Positions 1-11,866 of a DNA stretch of 64,000 nt are shown here, one piece after another. Below the pieces are notes generated by a model. That model did no database searches and had not been told where the DNA came from. It was given only the letters and a program-made list of their open reading frames with translations. The stretch is taken from NCBI RefSeq assembly GCF_932526225.1, contig NC_064038.1:17287075-17351074 (forward strand), given 5' to 3'. This DNA is from Nematostella vectensis (taxonomy: Eukaryota; Cnidaria; Anthozoa; Actiniaria; Edwardsiidae). Both the position numbers and the translations under genes were made by a program. How positions within the stretch are numbered: position 1 is the first letter of the stretch; each line of letters starts with the position of its first letter.

Positions 1-163
1 CTAGCACACGTCCCCGACATGTGTTAACCATCGCTAATTACCCACCTACGCGGAGTGCGTTTTGCGTAGACTTACCCATCTACGCGAAGTGGTCCCGACG
101 TAGATTAATTATTAATCTACGCGAAACGTGTCACCGAAAGCCCCCAGCCTGGAGTGGGGCTGG

Positions 164-265
164 GAGGCCCGGAGGGGCGATTCGCGCCTCCCACTCGTTT
201 CAATGAAAGCGGGCTGTGAGGCCCGGAGGGGCGATCCGCGCCCCCCACTAGTTTCTCTGAAATCC
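164..265. repeat. Short GC-rich direct duplication
   Basis: A segment beginning GAGGCCCGGAGGGGCGAT occurs at about 164 and again at about 218 (54-bp spacing), each followed by a CGCGCC.CCCACT stretch. The upstream 1-160 contains several TACGCG/CGCGTA-type short motifs. No gene is visible in 1-380. Confidence 0.6.
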
Positions 266-382
266 CCCAGTCCCCCCCACAAATAGGGCGTGAAATTTGA
301 ATGGCTGTTATTGTGAAATTGAATAGTTCAGCTGTTGCATAACAAGGCTTTGTTCCTGTGGCGGCACGAAGACACTAGCTTG

Positions 383-1030
383 TTAAAATTTGATAGCTAA
401 AGTTGATAGTTTTGAAAAAAATTCTGGACTTTCTGAAACCAATTCAAAAGGATGTAAATAAGAAATTTTATACAGTAACTCCGTGATCAAGAGGGAGGTG
501 GGGGCTTCGGTTGTTATTGATGAGGTGATTATGCGTTTGTTGTGGCTGTCAATTGTCTGCTTGGTGTTGCTCATGCAGCTATAACTGATTTTGATTGTGT
601 TCCGGTTGAAGATTTTTCTGAGTTTGTGGTCTTTAGGGAAGTGCTTGTCTATGAGTGAGAGGAATCTGTGGCCGATGTTGGTGCTTGTGTTCTTGCTAAA
701 AGGGGGGTTGTACCAGATGATGTTGTTGCGCTGGCGGTTCTTGCGTTTGTTTGTGGTGTTTGGTTCGTAGTGCAGCGTGTATTTATATCCACTTTCGTCG
801 AGTGCTTTCTGGATGATAGTGTAGATAAGCGTTTGTCGATACTGGCAGGTATATTCTTTGTGGTGGTAGGTGGGTGGTTGCTCTCGCGTTGGACGTACTG
901 TAGTGGGGCGTTCGGTTTGGTGAAAGGCTGGTAGGTGTTGCGGTTCAGGTCGAATGTGACGTCTAGGAAGTTGACTACTCGCTTGTAGAAAACACACAGG
1001 TAGATCAGAGTTTAGAGCAAGCCATAGCAT
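383..1030 (-). pseudogene. Penelope-like reverse transcriptase fragment, frameshifted
   Basis: The minus-strand translation contains a block common in cnidarian Penelope-like (PLE) polyproteins: WYNPPFSKN, then [28 protein letters not shown]. This is the region after the reverse-transcriptase core and before the GIY-YIG endonuclease. The beginning of the conserved protein (NFLDVTF, followed by a NHPP..KNIP-type stretch) reads in a different frame at about 830-1010, so at least one indel separates the halves. Neither an RT catalytic core nor a GIY-YIG domain remains, so this is a dead remnant. The family assignment is from memory of the motif and not from a search. Confidence 0.65.
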
Positions 1031-1039
1031 TCAATGATG

Positions 1040-1477
1040 GACTCTCGTTAAGTACCTTCAATGAGATTAAACACCAAAGATATCTACTGGTCTTTGCCAG
1101 ATATGCCTTCTCAAATATCTAGAAGGTGTCACAAGAGCAAAGGCGAAAGGAAAAACATAGAAACAAATCAACAATTTATTTATTCATTTATTCAGATAAA
1201 TAAAATGATTAAATAAAATAAATATGTAAAAAATGAATAAATAATAAAAATAAAATAAAATAAATAAACAATCAAACAAGTAATAGATTGAATGAATAGA
1301 CAAAAACAAATAGATCAATAAATAAATAAAATAGATAAATGAATAAAGAAATAATTTAATAAATAATTGGATAATTAAACGAATAAATATGTGTGTGCGT
1401 GCGTGCGTGCGTGTGGAGTTCTCTGTTTGCTATAAAGTAGCACACGCTACGAAGAGCCAAGTGGAGGTCAAGAAATC
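1040..1477. other. AT-rich low-complexity spacer with short TG/CG microsatellite
   Basis: About 1160-1390 is simple A/T-rich sequence made of irregular AATAAATAA-type words, followed by an alternating TGTG/CGTG tract at about 1390-1415. No coding or RNA gene is seen. Confidence 0.7.
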
Positions 1478-4400
1478 TAGCATTGAAGATGGTTTTTCAG
1501 CACATTCCACAGTATTTCTTATGGATTGATACCTGCTTGTTGTTTATCTCATTATCTAGAGAGAATTTCATTGTCTGGTGGCCCTGTGTTTTCAGGTTGG
1601 GTCTTGCTGGAACCAATAGCATTCTGAAAATCGATGATTAAGCAAGGGAAAACGTTTACTTGTATACCAGTGAACTCAATTGTATTTGTGGCATCTCGCT
1701 TGAAGATGCCAAGCCTGTACATTGGCCTTAAAAGGGTATCTTATTTGTACAAGGCTTAAATTTCCGAGCTTTCATTTCTTAAAAGAATTCTCTTATTACT
1801 AATTATAATAAAAAAATTAAAAAAATTAAGTTATAATGATAAAAATCTTTTCTGATCTTGTCAGGTCTTGTGGATGAGGTAAGAGACAATCATTTGATGA
1901 GGCAAGTCGGAGTCGAGAAATTAGATTAAGGAGGTGGGACTCGATGCTATGCATGCGCTATCAGTTTACTCTAAAAATGTGTAAATGAATTTCAAACAGA
2001 TTTTTATTTATTTTTTATGTTTTTTGTTGTTTTGTTTTCCTTTCCGTTTTTGTTCTTCATCTGCAACTAGCATTGCAGATGGTTTCTCAGCACATTCCAC
2101 AGTATTTCTTATGGATTTATATCTTCTAGTTGTTTATCTTATTATCTTGAGATATTATTTATTGTCAGGTGGCCCTGTGTTTTGGGGTTTCGTCGTGCTG
2201 GAACCAATAGCCAGCTTATTACGCAAGCAAAGAAGTTTACCTGTATACAAGTGAACTCAATTGTATTTGTGGCATCTCGATTGAAGATGCCAAGCCTGTA
2301 CATTGGCCTTAAAAGGGTATCTTATTTGTACAAGGCTTAAATTTCCGAGCTTTCATTTCTTAAAAGAATTCTCTTATTACTAATTATAATAAAAAAATTA
2401 AAAAAAATAAGTTATAATGATAAAAATATTTTCTGATCTTGTCAGGTCTTGTGGATGAGGTAAGAGACCATCAATTGGTTAGGCAAGTGGGAGTCGAGAA
2501 ATCAGACTCAGGGGGTGGGACTCGATCCTATGCATGTGCGGTCAGACTCTACTCTAAATTTGTCTTAGCGAAATTCAAACAGATTTAAATGTTTTTTTTT
2601 TTACGTTGGAGTTCGTTTCCGTTCTTGTTCATCTGCGATGCTAGTTGAAGATGAAGAACATTCTACACTTTTTTTTTATGAATTGATATCTGCTGGTTGT
2701 TTATCTCATTATCTAGAGAGAATTTCATTGTCAGGTGGCCCTGTGTTTTCAGGTTGGGTCTTGCTGGAACCAACAGCATTCTGAAAATCTATGATTAAGC
2801 AAGTGAAGACGTTTACCTGTATACCAGTGAACTCAATTATATTGGTGGGATCTCGCTTGAAGATGCCAAGCCTGTACATTGGCCATGAAGGGTATCTTAT
2901 TTGTACAAGGCTTAAATGTTCGAGCTTTCATTTCTTCTTCAAGGAATTCTCTCATTACTAATTATAATAGAAAAAATTAAAAAAATCAATTAAGTTTCAA
3001 TGATAGAAATCTTTTCTTCACCTGATCTTGTCGTGCCTTGTGGATGAGGTAAGAGACAATCATTTGATGAGGCAAGTCGGAGTCGAGAAATTAGATTCAG
3101 GGGGTGGGACTCGATGCTATGCATGCGCTATCAGTTTACTCTAAAAATGTGTAAATGAATTTCAAACAGATTTTTATTTATTTTTTATGTTTTTTGTTGT
3201 TGTTTTGTTTTCCTTTCCGTTTTTGTTCTTCATCTGCAACTAGCATTGCAGATGGTTTCTCAGCACATTCCACAGTATTTCTTATGGATTGATATCTTCT
3301 AGTTGTTTATCTTATTATCTTGAGATATTATTTATTGTCAGGTGGCCCTGTGTTTTGGGGTTTCGTCGTGCTGGAACCAATAGCCAGCTTATTACGCAAG
3401 CAAAGAAGTTTACCTGTATACAAGTGAACTCAATTGTATTTGTGGCATCTCGATTGAAGATGCCAAGCCTGTACATTGGCCTTAAAAGGGTATCTTATTT
3501 GTACAAGGCTTAAATTTCCGAGCTTTCATTTCTTAAAAGAATTCTCTTATTACTAATTATAATAAAAAAATTAAAAAAAATAAGTTATAATGATAAAAAT
3601 CTTTTCTGATCTTGTCAGGTCTTGTGGATGAGGTAAGAGACCATCAATTGGTTAGGCAAGTGGGAGTCGAGAAATCAGACTCAGGGGGTGGGACTCGATC
3701 CTATGCATGTGCGGTCAGACTCTACTCTAAATTTGTCTTAGCGAAATTCAAACAGATTTAAATGTTTTTTTTTACGTTGGAGTTCGTTTCCGTTCTTGTT
3801 CATCTGCGATGCTAGTTGAAGATGAAGAACATTCTACACTTTTTTTTATGAATTGATATCTGCTGGTTGTTTATCTCATTATCTAGAGAGAATTTCATTG
3901 TCAGGTGGCCCTGTGTTTTCAGGTTGGGTCTTGCTGGAACCAACAGCATTCTGAAAATCTATGATTAAGCAAGTGAAGACGTTTACCTGTATACCAGTGA
4001 ACTCAATTATATTGGTGGGATCTCGCTTGAAGATGCCAAGCCTGTACATTGGCCATGAAGGGTATCTTATTTGTACAAGGCTTAAATGTTCGAGCTTTCA
4101 TTTCTTCTTCAAGGAATTCTCTCATTACTAATTATAATAGAAAAAATTAAAAAAATCAATTAAGTTTCAATGATAGAAATCTTTTCTTCACCTGATCTTG
4201 TCGTGCCTTGTGGATGAGGTAAGAGACAATCATTTGATGAGGCAAGTCGGAGTCGAGAAATTAGATTCAGGGGGTGGGACTCGATGCTATGCATGCGCTA
4301 TCAGTTTACTCTAAAAATGTGTAAATGAATTTCAAACAGATTTTTATTTATTTTTTATGTTTTTTGTTGTTGTTTTGTTTTCCTTTCCGTTTTTGTTCTT

Positions 4401-5745
4401 CATCTGCAACTAGCATTGCAGATGGTTTCTCAGCACATTCCACAGTATTTCTTATGGATTGATATCTTCTAGTTGTTTATCTTATTATCTTGAGATATTA
4501 TTTATTGTCAGGTGGCCCTGTGTTTTGGGGTTTCGTCGTGCTGGAACCAATAGCCAGCTTATTACGCAAGCAAAGAAGTTTACCTGTATACAAGTGAACT
4601 CAATTGTATTTGTGGCATCTCGATTGAAGATGCCAAGCCTGTACATTGGCCTTAAAAGGGTATCTTATTTGTACAAGGCTTAAATTTCCGAGCTTTCATT
4701 TCTTAAAAGAATTCTCTTATTACTAATTATAATAAAAAAATTAAAAAAAATAAGTTATAATGATAAAAATCTTTTCTGATCTTGTCAGGTCTTGTGGATG
4801 AGGTAAGAGACCATCAATTGGTTAGGCAAGTGGGAGTCGAGAAATCAGACTCAGGGGGTGGGACTCGATCCTATGCATGTGCGGTCAGACTCTACTCTAA
4901 ATTTGTCTTAGCGAAATTCAAACAGATTTAAATGTTTTTTTTTACGTTGGAGTTCGTTTCCGTTCTTGTTCATCTGCGATGCTAGTTGAAGATGAAGAAC
5001 ATTCTACACTTTTTTTTTATGAATTGATATCTGCTGGTTGTTTATCTCATTATCTAGAGAGAATTTCATTGTCAGGTGGCCCTGTGTTTTCAGGTTGGGT
5101 CTTGCTGGAACCAACAGCATTCTGAAAATCTATGATTAAGCAAGTGAAGACGTTTACCTGTATACCAGTGAACTCAATTATATTGGTGGGATCTCGCTTG
5201 AAGATGCCAAGCCTGTACATTGGCCATGAAGGGTATCTTATTTGTACAAGGCTTAAATGTTCGAGCTTTCATTTCTTCTTCAAGGAATTCTCTCATTACT
5301 AATTATAATAGAAAAAATTAAAAAAATCAATTAAGTTTCAATGATAGAAATCTTTTCTTCACCTGATCTTGTCGTGCCTTGTGGATGAGGTAAGAGACAA
5401 TCATTTGATGAGGCAAGTCGGAGTCGAGAAATTAGATTCAGGGGGTGGGACTCGATGCTATGCATGCGCTATCAGTTTACTCTAAAAATGTGTAAATGAA
5501 TTTCAAACAGATTTTTATTTATTTTTTATGTTTTTTGTTGTTTTGTTTTCCTTTCCGTTTTTGTTCTTCATCTGCAACTAGCATTGCAGATGGTTTCTCA
5601 GCACATTCCACAGTATTTCTTATGGATTTATATCTTCTAGTTGTTTATCTTATTATCTTGAGATATTATTTATTGTCAGGTGGCCCTGTGTTTTGGGGTT
5701 TCGTCGTGCTGGAACCAATAGCCAGCTTATTACGCAAGCAAAGAG
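1478..5745. repeat. Dimeric higher-order tandem repeat, 1170-bp unit
   Basis: The landmark TTTCAAACAGATTTTTATTT recurs at about 1988, 3159, 4329 and 5499, a period of 1170-1171 bp. Inside each period are two related halves of about 570 and 600 bp. The A half has CTAGCATTGCAGATGG at about 2068, 3240, 4410 and 5579. The B half has GCTAGTTGAAGATGAAGAAC at about 2640, 3812 and 4981. Both halves share the segments around GGTGGCCCTGTGTTTT and AAGATGCCAAGCCTGTACATTGG. The first partial copy at 1478 resembles B in its GAGAATTTCATTG region. Internal short ORFs (for example 3289-3513 and 4459-4683, identical to each other) are repeat by-products. The last copy is truncated at about 5745. Confidence 0.9.
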
Positions 5746-5749
5746 ATAG

Positions 5750-7345
5750 ATGGCGTTTGAAAAATGTGTCTGAAATAAATAAATAAAGCTAAGCGCAAAG
5801 GAAGATTTTTTTGTGCAAATGGGAGGTTTGGAATATAAAAATGGCTGAATGAGACGAGTGAGTTTTAATGCTCAAAATGTCTCGTTTTGCTCATTCATTG
5901 AAGGTAGGATATTCCTGGTACTCTAATGCAGAGATAAAAAGAGAAATAAATCCGTCATCTTTACCGGTTCTACATTATTTTATGGCTACTTGCTCCAAGT
6001 CACGCCACGCATCGTGTCACGTTCCACTCTGAAAATCTTATCGATTTTTGGCACTAAAAATAAAATAAAATTATGAGCTTTTTGCTAAAGAGAAATAGCA
6101 GAATTGCAAGAAAAGTGTTTTTCTTACCTATTATCGCCTTTTGAAGGATGTGGAAGCTCCAACTCGTAGGCAGGCGTAGTTAGAAAAAGCAATGGTAATG
6201 GCGGCGATTTGAATTTTTTATGGTTCTCCGGTAGCTCTTCACTCTAGGAGATTGAGTGACAATGAGACCCCCCGCGTGGGCCCGGGGCTCGCCTTAAATA
6301 TGATAATAATAATAATAACAACATCAATAATAATGACAATAATAATAGTAATTATAACAATTAACAAAATCTCCCGTACTTGTTCTCTGTTATTAGCGGA
6401 GACGTGAAATGTGCAACCTCTCTTTATTGACGTGAAAAACAATCGAACTCGATTAAACGATGTACAAGGGGAACGGAAAATTGGCTCATTTTATAGGCAT
6501 TCGGTTAAATCAAGAGCATAGAGATATTTTTTGTAATGAAATATGAGAAAAGACTTCATTAGATCGAGTGAAGATATATCTGCCACGAAACGAATACACA
6601 GCAGGGGCGGGTGCAGGATCCGAAAAAGGGGGGGGGCGAAGTAGGAGTTCCAAGAAAGGGAGGGGCGGGTTTCTTGTTCTTCCGTGAATATCCTTATATT
6701 TTTAAGCCAAATCTCTGCAAATAGGGGGCCCGCTCGGCCCACCCATAGGCTCGCCCCTGTGAAGCAGATTATAGATGTTATTTATGGTTTGGCCCCATTC
6801 ATTTCGTATGGCGTGATATACAGTGATGACGAAAAATCTTTAATCTTTAATAGTTATACTCCTAAAAAACAGTTAAGACTATACTAGGAGTTGAAAAAGA
6901 AAATACAATATGTAAATACAAAAGAAAAATATAATAATAATAATTATCGGCCATCGGAAAAATAATTTAGGTTAAATTGAAAATGAAGCATAAATATATA
7001 TTACTTGAAAATTATTGAAATTAGATATTTGATAAAATTAAATAATTAATTATATATACATGAAATTAAAATTATCATCAATAGAGTGAATAGAGTGAAT
7101 GCCATAAATGCATGAAACAGCCAACCAACAAGAATCAACCCAAGCGCGAAACAAAGAATCTTTGCCTCACCCTTGAGCCAACTCCCGCTAGTTTGGCAGC
7201 CGCTCCATGCATCCATGGCATGCACCCCAAAGATCAGAAACTAGTAAAATAATGTCAGAAACTAGTAAAATATGTTAATTGTTAATGTAAATGTTAAATA
7301 AAAATAAATATATCTTTTCATGCATATATATATGAATAGGTATTA
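5750..7345. other. Intergenic, no gene recognised; LINE 3' flank at right end
   Basis: Contains an (AAT)n-like tract at about 6300-6360 and a G-rich tract at about 6630. A duplicated CAGAAACTAGTAAAATA motif at about 7243-7283 lies in the 3' untranslated side of the minus-strand LINE. Short ORFs at 6239-6887 have no recognisable domains. Confidence 0.5.
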
Positions 7346-10300
7346 TTAATTGGTTTGGACTTTTAATAATAAACTGTCCTTGAACTTAGCTAACGAATCT
7401 GGTATTGTAGATAAATTTATACTGTTCCAAGTTCTTATAGTTCTTGGGTAAAATGAATATTTATAAGTGTCATTCAATGTTACAAGTTGATGGAAGGGCG
7501 CGCAGTTGGGTTGTCTTGAGACTCTTGTGATAGGTGTTACTTCGGGTGGAAAAGATATACCAACAAGGCCATTGTAGATTTTATAGAACATATGTGCTTG
7601 ATTTAATTGCCTACGTTGTTCCAAGGATTCCCATCCTAGTGAGTTGATCATAGGAGAAACACTACTATAGCGTGAGTAATCATTGAAAACAAATCTTGCT
7701 GCACGTCGTTGAATCATCTCAATCTTGTTTATATTACATTGTGTATATGGATTCCATGCACTGGTGGCATATTCTAATTTAGGACGAACAAGTGTTCTAT
7801 AGGCAGAGTCCTTTACTTCAGGAGAACAACCAGATAGAATGCGTTTCAAAAGGCCAAGGGTAGAATTTGCCTTTTTGCAGATGTTATCACAGTGTTCGTT
7901 CCATGATAGATTATCAGCGATGGTTACTCCTAAGTAGGGGGTAGAAGATGCTTGGGTTATACATTTTCCATCCATGGAGTAAGTAAACTTAACTGGTATT
8001 TTCTTTCGAGTAATTCCTAAATGATAACATTTAGAAACATTGAATTTAAGTTGCCAAGTTTTTGACCACACAGATAAACGATCGAGGTCTTGTTGTAAAG
8101 CTTGACAGTCCTGTAATGAAGCTACCTCTCTATATAATACACAGTCGTCTGCGAATAGACGAAGGTTAGATTGTATAGATGTTGAAATGTCATTAATAAA
8201 CAATAGGAATAACACTGGGCCCAAAACAGAGCCCTGAGGCACGCCAGACACTACAGACTTGGATGAAGAAACAGTACCATTGACTGAAACACTTTGTTTG
8301 CGGTTTGATACAAATGCTTTGATCCAATTGAGCATATTACCTCTGATTCCATAAAAATCAAGTTTAATGAGCAGTCGTTGGTGCGGGACGGAATCAAAGG
8401 CCTTTGAGAAGTCTAATAATAAAACATCAGTTTGGCCACGAAAATTAATAGTTTTTGCCCAGTCATGAATTGCAGAGATTAGTTGAGTTTCAAAGGAAAA
8501 CCCCCCCCTAAATCCATGTTGTTGGTTGATAAGGATATTATGAGATGACAAGTGTTTGGCCATATGGCTGAGAATGATGTGTTCCATTATTTTACAGCAA
8601 ATAGAAGTTAATGAAATGGGTCGATAATTGGCTGGCTCAGATTTCAAACCCTTCTTGTGAATCGCTGTGATTAAAGCATTTGACCAATCAGATGGAATCT
8701 TGTTGCAGTCAAAAGATTGTTGAAAAATGAATGCTAGCCAATGTGATATTGATTGGGAAACTTCTTTCAGAACATTTGCAGGAATTTCGTCGGGCCCGCA
8801 TGCCTTCTTGGGATTTAATTCAGATAATTGCTTACAGACTCCTTCAGCAGAAATGTGAAGATCTGGAATTGATGAATATGGTGAATTTCCAAGAACAGGT
8901 GTTGGTAGTTGTTCTTGTGTAAATACTGAATGGAAAAAAGTATTAAGAGTTTCAGCTTTATGTGCGTCTGTCACAGAAACAGAGGAATCATTGTTCTTTA
9001 AAGGCGGGATGCCAATAGACTCTGATTTGCTACTCCTTACATAAGACCAAAACTTTTTGGGATTATCTTTTAAGCTATTGCCTATGATGTTATTAAGATA
9101 ATCATTATGGGAGTCTTTGATGAGCTTTGAAACCAGATTACGCTGACGCTTGAAAGCCTCCCAGTGTTGTTGATTTTTGGACTTAATGGCTTTTTTATGC
9201 ATACGATCTTTCTTGCGCATTTCTCTTTTGATGTTGGTATTAATCCATGGTAATTTATATTTTGGGCGTGAAGATTTTTGTGGAATAAACTGAGATATCC
9301 CAGTAGACAATGAGGTTTTAAACAGGACCCAGTTTTCTTCAACTGTTCTCTTTTCTGGATTTGTCGAGAAGAATGTAGTTGATGAGTCTGACATAAATTT
9401 ACACAGATCAGGAAAGTTGGCTTTCTTGTATTGATAAACCTTGTGAGGAGGTTTTAGTGATCTAGAAGGCTTTAAGTTAACCTCAAAGATGACAGCAAGA
9501 TGATCACTTAAGCCAGAAGCAGTAGAGGTATTAACAATAACATTCGGGTAGGTAGTTAATAACAGGTCCAAAGTCTTACCAGATGATGGTCTTGTGGTGG
9601 TTTTGACATGTTGCGAGAGAGAAAAATCATCAATGGTTTGAAGGAACTTTTGATGTAAGGAAGCTGTAGCTGGATTTGTTGGAGTTGGGACACTTGAGTT
9701 CCATTCAATGTCTCCAAGATTAAAATCTCCTCCAATTATGATGTTTGGGAAATTTTTAACTTTGTTGAAGACTCGTCTTATAGATTCATTCAGATTATCG
9801 ATAGAATCAGAAGGTTGGTTTGGTGGCCTATAATAAGATGACATATATATTGATTTACGGTTTGCTAGCTTGAGGGAGGTCCAAATGATTTCACAGTTAT
9901 CAACTTCAAAATCTGGCTCTTCGGTACAAACTAGATCTGATTTTATGGCTTGAAAGACACCGCCTCCAAATTTATTTCTGTCCCTTCGAAAAACTGAATA
10001 GTTCTGAGAGAAGATGGAGTAAGTTGAAATATCAGGGCACAGCTTCGATTCAGTTCCAAGGATAAAGTCAGGATCATGTAAGTTTATGAGAGCTTGGAAT
10101 TTAGTAATATGATCAGTTCCCTTAAGACCGTTACAATTAAGAATCATGCCAGTTAGTTTTTCCTTTGACTGCTTTCTTGTATTACTTGAATTTCTTGAGC
10201 TGGAGTCGAGCGGGCTAGTTTCAGGTGATCTAATAGTAGAGCTACTAATATTCTGTGTATCTTGATGCAATGAGTCTAATGAAGAAAATGAATTTTGTAG

Positions 10301-10795
10301 CTCGATGGAGGATGATTCAAATAGTGAGCTTGAGAAACTTGGAAAGCCACAAGACACACATAACCACGTACAAGACGAAGCTGCGAGGGTATAGTATAAA
10401 TCATCATTGATGGAACAGCATCTTGTGTGATACCATAAGTTACAATTGTCACACTGAATACCCTTTTGGTTGCTTTTAACTGGTTTGTTGCAAGAGCCAC
10501 ATGGAAATTTCCACTTGGGACCCGGGTTTAATTGAATATCGCCACCTAAGAGAAGTAAGCAAAGCAAGAGATGTTTGTGTTCACTTGAGCTTCGGCCGAC
10601 GTTCATCTTATTTGCTCGTATATTGTGGCTGTAAAAGGCTTCAAGACCAGTTAATATCGACTCACTGTTCGCCAAGGTGCAGTTCAGACCAAATCCATTT
10701 ATCCCTGAAGTCAAATTTGGTGAATAGTGCAACTTTTGGTTGAATAAAATTGCAAGAAAAGCTATAAAGACAGGAGTGAGGAAATTGGCCGCCAT
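7346..10795 (-). CDS. Non-LTR retrotransposon polyprotein (CR1/L2-like LINE) with PHD finger, APE endonuclease and reverse transcriptase
   Basis: A single uninterrupted 1149-codon frame. Order: hydrophobic N-terminus (residues 4-18); 2A-like motif GDIQLNPGP (85-93) after a leucine-rich stretch; C4HC3 PHD-type finger with Cys 99/102/115/118, His 123, Cys 126/146/149; Ser-rich linker; APE-type endonuclease about 216-440 (catalytic-type E249, YRPP, GGDFN at 355-359, SDH at 430-432); reverse transcriptase about 690-960 (LLLDFSKAFD around 792, GVPQGSVLGP at 851-860, FADD at 881-884). The C-terminal third (LVRPKLEYA, SLGWESLEQRR) is the usual tail of CR1/L2/Rex-type ORF2. Such proteins replicate by nicking DNA and priming reverse transcription at the target. 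No stop or frameshift is visible, so this copy may be young. The start Met was chosen as the first in frame and gives a signal-like N-terminus. Upstream 10796-10850 is probably its 5' UTR. Confidence 0.93.
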   Translation of the reverse strand: MAANFLTPVFIAFLAILFNQKLHYSPNLTSGINGFGLNCTLANSESILTGLEAFYSHNIRANKMNVGRSSSEHKHLLLCLLLLGGDIQLNPGPKWKFPCGSCNKPVKSNQKGIQCDNCNLWYHTRCCSINDDLYYTLAASSCTWLCVSCGFPSFSSSLFESSSIELQNSFSSLDSLHQDTQNISSSTIRSPETSPLDSSSRNSSNTRKQSKEKLTGMILNCNGLKGTDHITKFQALINLHDPDFILGTESKLCPDISTYSIFSQNYSVFRRDRNKFGGGVFQAIKSDLVCTEEPDFEVDNCEIIWTSLKLANRKSIYMSSYYRPPNQPSDSIDNLNESIRRVFNKVKNFPNIIIGGDFNLGDIEWNSSVPTPTNPATASLHQKFLQTIDDFSLSQHVKTTTRPSSGKTLDLLLTTYPNVIVNTSTASGLSDHLAVIFEVNLKPSRSLKPPHKVYQYKKANFPDLCKFMSDSSTTFFSTNPEKRTVEENWVLFKTSLSTGISQFIPQKSSRPKYKLPWINTNIKREMRKKDRMHKKAIKSKNQQHWEAFKRQRNLVSKLIKDSHNDYLNNIIGNSLKDNPKKFWSYVRSSKSESIGIPPLKNNDSSVSVTDAHKAETLNTFFHSVFTQEQLPTPVLGNSPYSSIPDLHISAEGVCKQLSELNPKKACGPDEIPANVLKEVSQSISHWLAFIFQQSFDCNKIPSDWSNALITAIHKKGLKSEPANYRPISLTSICCKIMEHIILSHMAKHLSSHNILINQQHGFRGGFSFETQLISAIHDWAKTINFRGQTDVLLLDFSKAFDSVPHQRLLIKLDFYGIRGNMLNWIKAFVSNRKQSVSVNGTVSSSKSVVSGVPQGSVLGPVLFLLFINDISTSIQSNLRLFADDCVLYREVASLQDCQALQQDLDRLSVWSKTWQLKFNVSKCYHLGITRKKIPVKFTYSMDGKCITQASSTPYLGVTIADNLSWNEHCDNICKKANSTLGLLKRILSGCSPEVKDSAYRTLVRPKLEYATSAWNPYTQCNINKIEMIQRRAARFVFNDYSRYSSVSPMINSLGWESLEQRRQLNQAHMFYKIYNGLVGISFPPEVTPITRVSRQPNCAPFHQLVTLNDTYKYSFYPRTIRTWNSINLSTIPDSLAKFKDSLLLKVQTN
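10517..10540 (-). other. 2A-like ribosome-skipping motif (DIQLNPGP) inside LINE ORF
   Basis: Codons GAT ATT CAA TTA AAC CCG GGT CCC encode D-I-Q-L-N-P-G-P, matching the D(V/I)ExNPGP 2A signature except Gln for Glu. It follows a leucine-rich run (HLLLCLLLLGG), as in 2A-like elements described in APE-type LINEs of sea urchin and other invertebrates. If active it would separate the first 92 residues from the PHD-EN-RT protein. Confidence 0.75.
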
Positions 10796-11866
10796 CTTGG
10801 TCGACCGCTGACCAAGTAGACCAAAGCTTATGCAGTTTTATTTATTACTTTTGGCTCGAATCACTACATACCTCCATAGCTTTAGTCATATGATCAAGTC
10901 GTTTGCAAGGCGCCCTATTTGCTACTGTGATAAGAACTTATTCGTCTAGTGTCGGGTAAGGTCTGTTGTCAGGTTTCCGAGTATTGAATTCGAATAACTC
11001 TAGTGCCTTGTTGGAGCTATTATCTCTTGCCCAAACCAAAGCAGTGTTGTGAACAAGACACACTCTTTTTGTTTTATATCACCTTCTTTACAAGAAAGTT
11101 TAGCCTCAGATTTGGCTAATCCCCCCAACCCCCAAAATAACAAAAAGATGAGGCCCTTTTATGTGATTCCACAAAGTTTCGATTATTCCATTGGTACTAG
11201 TTCGGAATCGAACGCAAAACGCGAACGCTTTTTTTCCTATCTCGCTGTCCTAGCCGAACGTCGTCGTCTTGCCCAAGCTCCCATTTAGGTTACCTCCCCG
11301 CCAAGAACATGCCTCAGGCTAAGACAAAGGGACACGTTCTTTCTGTCAGCGAATAAGTAGTAATGTATTCATAAACTCCTGAAATAAATTTACAGATCAA
11401 GTCCAGGTTCACCTAGTGCTGTTACAAGCATAAAATAAATTAAATAAATTGGAGTAGCCAATCACTCTCATTGTAGCTGTAATGCTGGATTACAAGAGCG
11501 CAGATTCAGACGTGGTCGAATTCAAGGCATAATGTGATCCGTGATTCCTGGTCATGTCTGACCACGGATCACATCACAACATCACATTAAGCGCCCCCTC
11601 TCAAATAAGCCCCCCCCCCCCCCCCAAAAAAAAAAATAATAATAATAATAATAAAAAAACAAGAACCCAAACATGAAATAAGCGACCCTCTTTTAAAAGT
11701 TGTCAGTACGATGCTATGGCTCATGGGTTTGTCAGGCTCCTGATCCAAAACGTCACCCATAGTTACCATGCATTATCCACTAAAAGCGTTAAGAAGTCAA
11801 ACACTTTCCACTCACACCTCAGATGTGCCCTTCCCTGTTAGTACACATGTCTAAGACATGTATGCG
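10796..11866. other. Intergenic between LINE 5' end and SWEET 3' end
   Basis: No supported gene. Holds a C15+/A10/(AAT)n tract at about 11611-11650. The short ORF at 11049-11288 has no recognisable domain. No clear poly(A) signal for the minus-strand SWEET gene was identified. Confidence 0.5.

Noticed and set aside
668-934. Plus-strand 88-codon hydrophobic ORF
   Set aside because: Antisense of the Penelope-like fragment, no independent support.
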